Shown here one piece after another: positions 60,275 to 64,000 of a stretch of 64,000 nt of DNA; positions within the stretch are counted from its first letter, which is position 1; each line of letters starts with the position of its first letter. Location: NCBI GenBank assembly GCA_036785325.1, contig JAXIVH010000080.1, positions 262,071 to 326,070 on the forward strand. Reading direction: 5' to 3'. Source of the DNA: Urophycis tenuis (taxonomy: Eukaryota > Chordata > Actinopteri > Gadiformes > Phycidae). The translations under genes were made by a program, and so were the position numbers. The notes below the pieces were generated by a model. The model did not search any database. It was given only the letters and a program-made list of their open reading frames with translations, and had not been told where the DNA came from.

Positions 60275-63200
60275 TGTGGCTTCATGACAGCGTGTGTGCG
60301 TTTCCCATGGCCATCATCGTGCCTATGTGTGGTTCCCATGACATCATCCAATTGTGTGTGTGGTTCCATGTGTGTTACTTGTAGGCATGGAAGCTGCATC
60401 AAGAGCAATGCCAGCAGGAAGCAGAGCTCTGCAAGAAGGGGAAGGACAGCACTGCAAAGAGAGGCCCCTCCGCCACCGCTGGAGACCGAGAGGACAAGAA
60501 CCCCCTGGCAAGGACCAAGAAACAAGAGACACCGGGCAGCCCCACTACTGCACCCCCTGGTGGGCGGGACCAGAGAGGACAGACACCAGGCAGCCCCACG
60601 ACCCCATCCCCTGGTGGGCAGGGCCAGAGCGGACAGCCTACTGTGGACTTTCACGTGAGCTTCCCAGTCAGAGCAACAACAACAACAAAAAAAGTTTACA
60701 TTACATCAAAGAAGAAGTCAGGGAATTTATAAGTTCATACACAATGGACACTCCGCCTCCATTAAAACGCTTGAGGCCAAGATGCTGAAAGTTAAATTGC
60801 TTGTTTTAAATGTTGAAAATGGATGTTTTACCCATTTATCACCTGCTTGGCTACATAGCCTGGAGGGACAACAGACTCCACCCCTTTGGGGTGGAGGAGT
60901 AGAAGGAACATGATTTGAAGGATTTGATGGAACAGCATTTCCTGGTGCTTAACGCGAACCCTAATGACATGGTATAATACTTGATAACCCTAATAACATA
61001 ATTTGAGGTAGATTTCTCGTTCACTTTAAACTTTGGCAAGTTGTAGTTTGTGTCGAGGGGAAAAAGGCATCCATTTTAAATGTAAACTCTGGAGCACTGG
61101 ATGATGTTCATGTCAATCTGTGTTTTCCAGGGCTACCGTATGGGTGGTGAGCTGATCCATGTGTCTGGACATCTTCAACACCTGTTCCCTTCAGACGGTG
61201 GACTCGTCACCGTGGAGAAGCTCAGCTTTGTTCATGGTAGGTCAAAGCCAATTGCTCTCAAAGTCTCTCTGGCAGAATACTGCGTTTGTTGCGAGATTTG
61301 ATTTGGTTGAATGTGGTCCATAGCATGGACATTGTCATTGTGCAGTTGTGCTGTCATTCAGACAGATTAGTAATACATTGATAAAATACATTATTTATTA
61401 GGGACATTTTCCTAACGTCGCTAGCTAACATATGCCCATGTACAACAACATCAAATGGGGATTTTTAAGGTGCAGTGTGTAGAAGTTAGTCGCATCTAGC
61501 TTTGAGGTTGCAGATTGCATCCAACTAAATACTCCCACCCAACTCCCACTCCCTTTCCAATGGTGGTGAATGAATAGTAGGCTTATACTGGCCTTTATTG
61601 TGTAAGGAGGGTGCCTGTACTGGCCTGTAGAGTGTAAGGTGCCTGTACTGGTCTGTAGAGTGTAAGGTGCCTGTACTGGTCTGTAGAGTGTAAGGTGCCT
61701 GTACTGGCCTGTAGAGTGTAAGGTGCCTGTACTGGTCTGTAGAGTGTAAGGTGCCTGTACTGGCCTGTAGAGTGTAAGGTGCCTGTACTGGTCTGTAGAG
61801 TGTAAGGTGCCTGTACTGGCCTGTAGAGTGTAAGGTGCCTGTACTGGTCTGTAGAGTGTAAGGTGCCTGTACTGGTCTGTAGAGTGTAAGGTGCCTGTAC
61901 TGGTCTGTAGAGTGTAAGGTGCCTGTACTGGCCTGTAGAGTGTAAGGAAGGTGCCTGTACTGGCCTGTAGAGTGTAAGGTGCCTGTACTGGCCTGTAGAG
62001 TGTAAGGAAGGTGCCTGTACTGGCCTGTAGAGTGTAAGGTGCCTGTACTGGTCTGTAGAGTGTAAGGTGCCTGTACTGGTCTGTAGAGTGTAAGGTGCCT
62101 GTACTGGCCTGTAGAGTGTAAGGAAGGTGCCTGTACTGGCCTGTAGAGTGTAAGGTGCCTGTACTGGCCTGTAGAGTGTAAGGAAGGTGCCTGTACTGGC
62201 CTGTAGAGTGTAAGGTGCCTGTACTGGTCTGTAGAGTGTAAGGTGCCTGTACTGGCCTGTAGAGTGTAAGGTGCCTGTACTGGTCTGTAGAGTGTAAGGT
62301 GCCTGTACTGGTCTGTAGAGTGTAAGGTGCCTGTACTGGTCTGTAGAGTGTAAGGTGCCTGTACTGGTCTGTAGAGTGTAAGGTGCCTCTACTGGCCTGT
62401 AGAGTGTAAGGAAGGTGCCTGTACTGGCCTGTAGAGTGTAAGGTGCCTGTACTGGCCTGTAGAGTGTAAGGTGCCTGTACTGGTCTGTAGAGTGTAAGGT
62501 GCCTGTACTGGTCTGTAGAGTGTAAGGTACATGTACTGGCCTGTAGAGTGTAAGGTGCCTCTACTGGCCTGTAGAGTGTAAGGTACATGTACTGGCCTGT
62601 AGAGTGTAAGGTGCCTGTACTGGTCTGTAGAGTGTAAGGTACCAGTGCACTTTCAAAATGACGTCGTCTACGACAGCATCGAGTAGTGATTATAGATTTA
62701 TAATTTTTTCAATTTTACTTAGAGACAATAAAAGATAGATATTGTCTCTAAGTAAAATAGATAGACAATGAAAACATTTCCACGTGACCCCCCTCTTCCA
62801 AGACCTCCACTGGCTTCCTGTAGTGGCTTGCATTAAATTCAAGACGATGCTATTGGCCTACATCTCCGTCAATGGAACTGCCCCTCCAAACATTAGTGAA
62901 ACCCCACGCCCCTGCTCGAGCACTCTGCTCAACTACCTCAGCTGGTCGACTGGTACCGCCATCACTAAAAGGAGGAAAAGGTTGAATGGCGAAATCTCAA
63001 CTCTTCTCCATTTTGGCACCGTATTGGTGGAACGAGCTCCCTGCCAATGTCAGGACTGCTGAGTCACTCCCCATCTTCCGGAAGAGACTCAAGACCCACT
63101 TGTTCAGAGTTCAACTGAACCCTGCATAACCCAACCCTCATGCTTTTATTTGTTGTACGTCTTGGCACTCTTTGTTACTTGGCACTTAGTCAGAGATGTT

Positions 63201-63681
63201 GTATACTAGCAATGGTTAACCAGGCATGTTCTGATGACATTCTTACTGTATTAGCAGCAATAAAATGTTTCACCTTGTTATGACAAATGTACTCTTTGTA
63301 AGTCGCTTTGGATAAAAGCGTCTGCTAAATGCCCTAAATGTAAATGTAAATGTAACAATGACGTTACACTGAAATTGAAAGTGGATTGAATTCAATATGC
63401 TAATTTCTCTATCTTTGCTCACAGTCAATTAGTAATGGTACTCCTGGAACAAGAAGAACCTTATCAGAGCGAAGCTTCAACGCACATTGTTTTTTCTTGT
63501 CCTTCAGGTTCCAGTCTCATTAAAGTTGCTGTGAAAAAGGACGGCCATCACTTCTACACTCATCGTGTGGCGATGGAGCCAGAACAAACACCTCTTCAGG
63601 GGGAAGACATCAGAGGTCCAGGCAGGGATGCGGAGACTTCTACACTTCCCAATGTACAACATGCACCTCCGGACACCAGAG
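46317..63681 (+). CDS. spag17: Sperm-associated antigen 17, N-terminal part (continues off right edge)
   Basis: SPAG17 is a large scaffold of the C1a projection of the central apparatus in motile cilia and sperm tails. Twenty-one exons join in phase: 46317-46394, 48864-49004, 49348-49407, 49667-49795, 50511-50706, 51171-51353, 54029-54168, 54678-54797, 54883-54940, 55773-55864, 56038-56250, 57098-57251, 57916-58059, 58247-58284, 58474-58587, 59475-59629, 59753-59862, 60070-60131, 60385-60654, 61131-61236, 63508-63681. They give about 912 codons, under half of the roughly 2,200 residues usual. Diagnostic strings include LLQVKFSDQQRR, KLKRRGEGVQTPEYIDDEPE, CLIYDCLDWRRQHQNYL, VDMRYYDNLM, SVPLILHCMLEQV, DFHGYRMG and LFPSDGG. 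The final donor could instead be at 63693, same phase. Exon 11 may have an alternative end. Exon 19 carries a Pro/Gly-rich low-complexity segment. Introns are loaded with minisatellites, several anchored at splice donors. Confidence 0.93.
46395..47505. other. spag17 intron 1, left part
   Basis: AT-rich with degenerate GTTTAGTATTTAG-type repeats at 46435-46610. No exon recognised. Confidence 0.4.
47506..48150 (+). repeat. 14-bp minisatellite, about 46 copies
   Basis: Units are GGTCTCTCCTGGAG or GGTCTCTCCTGCAG. Because 14 is not a multiple of three and the unit lacks stops in every frame, long open frames appear on both strands. They are artefacts. Confidence 0.96.
48151..48863. other. spag17 intron 1, right part
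   Basis: GC-richer than average with no recognised exon or element. Confidence 0.4.
49840..50165 (+). repeat. 33-bp minisatellite in spag17 intron 4
   Basis: About nine units of GGTGTTGAGTCTGGTCTAAC plus AGGTGGAGCAG, starting about 45 nt after the exon 4 donor. Confidence 0.92.
50966..51130 (+). mobile_element. tRNA-derived SINE ending at the acceptor of spag17 exon 6
   Basis: A head GGTGGCAGTAGCTCAGTGGG matches SINE family B. The tail AAGTTGCTTTGGACAAAAGC is the widely shared L2/SINE 3' end also seen at 63299 and, inverted, near 54500. A (GT)n run then leads directly into the exon 6 acceptor. Confidence 0.82.
51549..51872 (+). repeat. GTGGTGGGGTGGTGA-type minisatellite in spag17 intron 6
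   Basis: Short G-rich units of about 15-17 bp, such as GTGGTGGGGTGGTGACG. The G-rich strand has many GGGG runs and could form quadruplexes. Confidence 0.93.
52222..52990 (-). mobile_element. 5'-truncated LINE, copy 1, minus strand
   Basis: The 3' tail at 52222-52325 is nearly identical to the solo tail at 32624-32722. Upstream on the minus strand, degraded reverse-transcriptase C-terminal sequence is visible, aligning with the neighbouring copy (QPAVASVTFFTAVCWGGSIG). Confidence 0.75.
52991..53720 (-). mobile_element. 5'-truncated LINE, copy 2, minus strand
   Basis: A better preserved copy of the same family, with NTGKTKELVVDFRRRKSPP, CKFLGVHLNNKLDWS, QSRLFFLRRLRFFNVCTRLL and ILDNPSHPLYTELRQL. 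A frame change lies near 53300. It is in the same orientation as copy 1 and directly next to it. Confidence 0.85.
54470..54545 (-). mobile_element. L2/SINE-type 3' tail fragment
   Basis: The reverse complement holds AAGTCGCTTTGGAGAAAAGC followed by GTCAGCTGAATA, the common teleost LINE/SINE 3' end. Confidence 0.7.
54800..54855 (+). repeat. (CA)n microsatellite at the exon 8 donor
   Basis: It starts about 8 nt into spag17 intron 8, which is only 85 bp long, so CA repeats make up most of this intron. Confidence 0.85.
54941..55750 (+). repeat. 57-bp minisatellite anchored on the donor of spag17 exon 9
   Basis: About 13 units. The intron starts GTAGAATCCTCACATCACA and the unit variants read GTAGAGATAGCACACTCACA or GTAGGGCCCTCACATCATGC, so the unit boundary coincides with the splice donor. 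The 57 bp period is a multiple of three and creates an artefactual 168-codon open frame (54981-55487). Confidence 0.94.
56345..56640 (+). mobile_element. tRNA-derived SINE, family A, in spag17 intron 11
   Basis: The head GGGGCAGCCCCGGCCTACTG and B box GGTTCGAACCC are followed by the same body as the copy at 17-283. The tail is GGGATCAAAAGAGTCGTTC then (TTC)n. Confidence 0.87.
56929..57080 (+). repeat. (TA)n, (TTA)n and (TG)n microsatellites
   Basis: Three adjoining simple repeats directly upstream of the acceptor of spag17 exon 12. The TG run replaces the usual polypyrimidine tract. Confidence 0.93.
57221..57555 (+). repeat. About 54-bp minisatellite copying the end of spag17 exon 12 and its donor
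   Basis: Six units contain GTGCTTCACTACTGCACCAG TG then GTGAGGAACACAC. The first unit is the exon end itself (encoding VLHYCTS), so the exon end and 5' splice site are duplicated five more times in the intron. Confidence 0.95.
58588..58830 (+). repeat. 42-bp minisatellite beginning at the donor of spag17 exon 15
   Basis: The unit starts at the first intron base, GTACCTGCTGTCCATCCTCA, and ends CTCTAGTTCAG. The junction of each unit with the next re-forms CAG|GTA, the same sequence as the real splice donor. About six units. Confidence 0.94.
59850..60010 (+). repeat. About 29-bp minisatellite copying the end of spag17 exon 17 and its donor
   Basis: The exon end GAGTCACAACATG|GTAACTAG is followed by GAGTCACCACATGGTAGCTA and further diverged units to about 60010. 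Confidence 0.88.
61600..62640 (+). repeat. 28-bp minisatellite in spag17 intron 20
   Basis: About 36 units of GTGCCTGTACTGGCCTGTAG AGTGTAAG, some with an extra GAAG. A 387-codon open frame on the minus strand across it is an artefact. Confidence 0.96.
62714..62759 (+). repeat. 17-bp hairpin
   Basis: TTTTACTTAGAGACAAT and its reverse complement ATTGTCTCTAAGTAAAA are separated by about 11 bases. It may be a short palindromic element. Confidence 0.85.
62784..63355 (+). mobile_element. L2 LINE fragment with complete 3' end
   Basis: Strings LHWLPVVACIKFKTMLLAYI and NGTAPPNISE match the ORF2 C-terminal region of L2 elements. Frameshifts follow. The 3' UTR shares blocks with 24790-24915 and ends AAGTCGCTTTGGATAAAAGC then (AAATGTA)n. 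Confidence 0.85.
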
Positions 63682-64000
63682 GTGTGACCCTCGGTAGTTA
63701 TTTGAATAGCTTCAGTAGATTATTATCTTTCTATTGCCGTTTTCACACCCAGTTTGGTTGGTTTGGCCAGAACCAGCAGCTCATCTGAAAACTAGTATTA
63801 ATACATGTGCTGTAGGCAACATTTAACAGCTATTTATTATTAAAAGGTGCAATAGGATTTAAGAGCTCACATTTCACATGTGAAGGTGCAGTAGGTAACA
63901 TTTAAGATATTTTATATTCAAAGGTCCAGTTGGTAAGATTTAAGATCTATTGAGTCATTTGTTACAAATGGCCAAGACATCTGCCAGCTGTTAGTGGAAC

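Noticed and set aside
61425..62588. 387-codon open frame on the minus strand
   Set aside because: It is the translation of a 28-bp minisatellite, with low-complexity peptide repeats and no splice or protein support.

Overview
This is nuclear DNA from a vertebrate, almost certainly a teleost fish. The intron-containing genes, tRNA-derived SINEs, L2-type LINE 3' ends, Harbinger and hAT elements and very dense micro- and minisatellites all point that way. No species can be named from the sequence. The repeat load recalls the STR-rich genomes known in some teleosts.

Layout. 1-1.7 kb: promoter, non-coding exon 1 and first coding exon of an eEF1A-like gene on the minus strand, running off the left edge and with two SINEs in its intron. 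1.8-13.2 kb: intergenic DNA of LINE/L2 debris, a duplicated segment, telomere-like repeats and long (TG)/(CA)/(GA) tracts. 13.2-28.1 kb: acetylcholinesterase (ache, + strand), with a possible untranslated first exon near 13.57 kb and eight coding exons from 18,736 to 28,086, ending in the tailed (T) C-terminus. 28.1-34.8 kb: ache 3' flank with four minisatellites, one rich in TGACGTCA sites. 34.9-40.56 kb: a SCHIP1-like gene (+), six coding exons, whose stop codon lies in the first unit of a 1 kb minisatellite that forms its 3'UTR. 40.95-44.86 kb: a probable DNA transposon with long inverted ends, carrying a broken multi-exon Cys-rich gene (minus) and an inserted LINE. 45.3-45.8 kb: a hAT-like MITE with a perfect 8 bp target duplication. 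46.3 kb to the right edge: the N-terminal part of spag17 (+), 21 exons recognised, continuing beyond the window.

The genes do not form a functional pathway: translation elongation, synaptic acetylcholine breakdown, merlin/ankyrin-associated scaffolding and the ciliary central apparatus. The most unusual signal is structural. At least five introns (one in ache, four in spag17) and the stop codon of the SCHIP1-like gene carry minisatellites whose repeat unit is a copy of the exon end plus 5' splice site (or of the stop-codon region), so the array is anchored exactly on the exon boundary. I propose these splice-donor-anchored minisatellites as the candidate undescribed phenomenon here. Many of the long open frames in the window are by-products of tandem repeats and are not genes.
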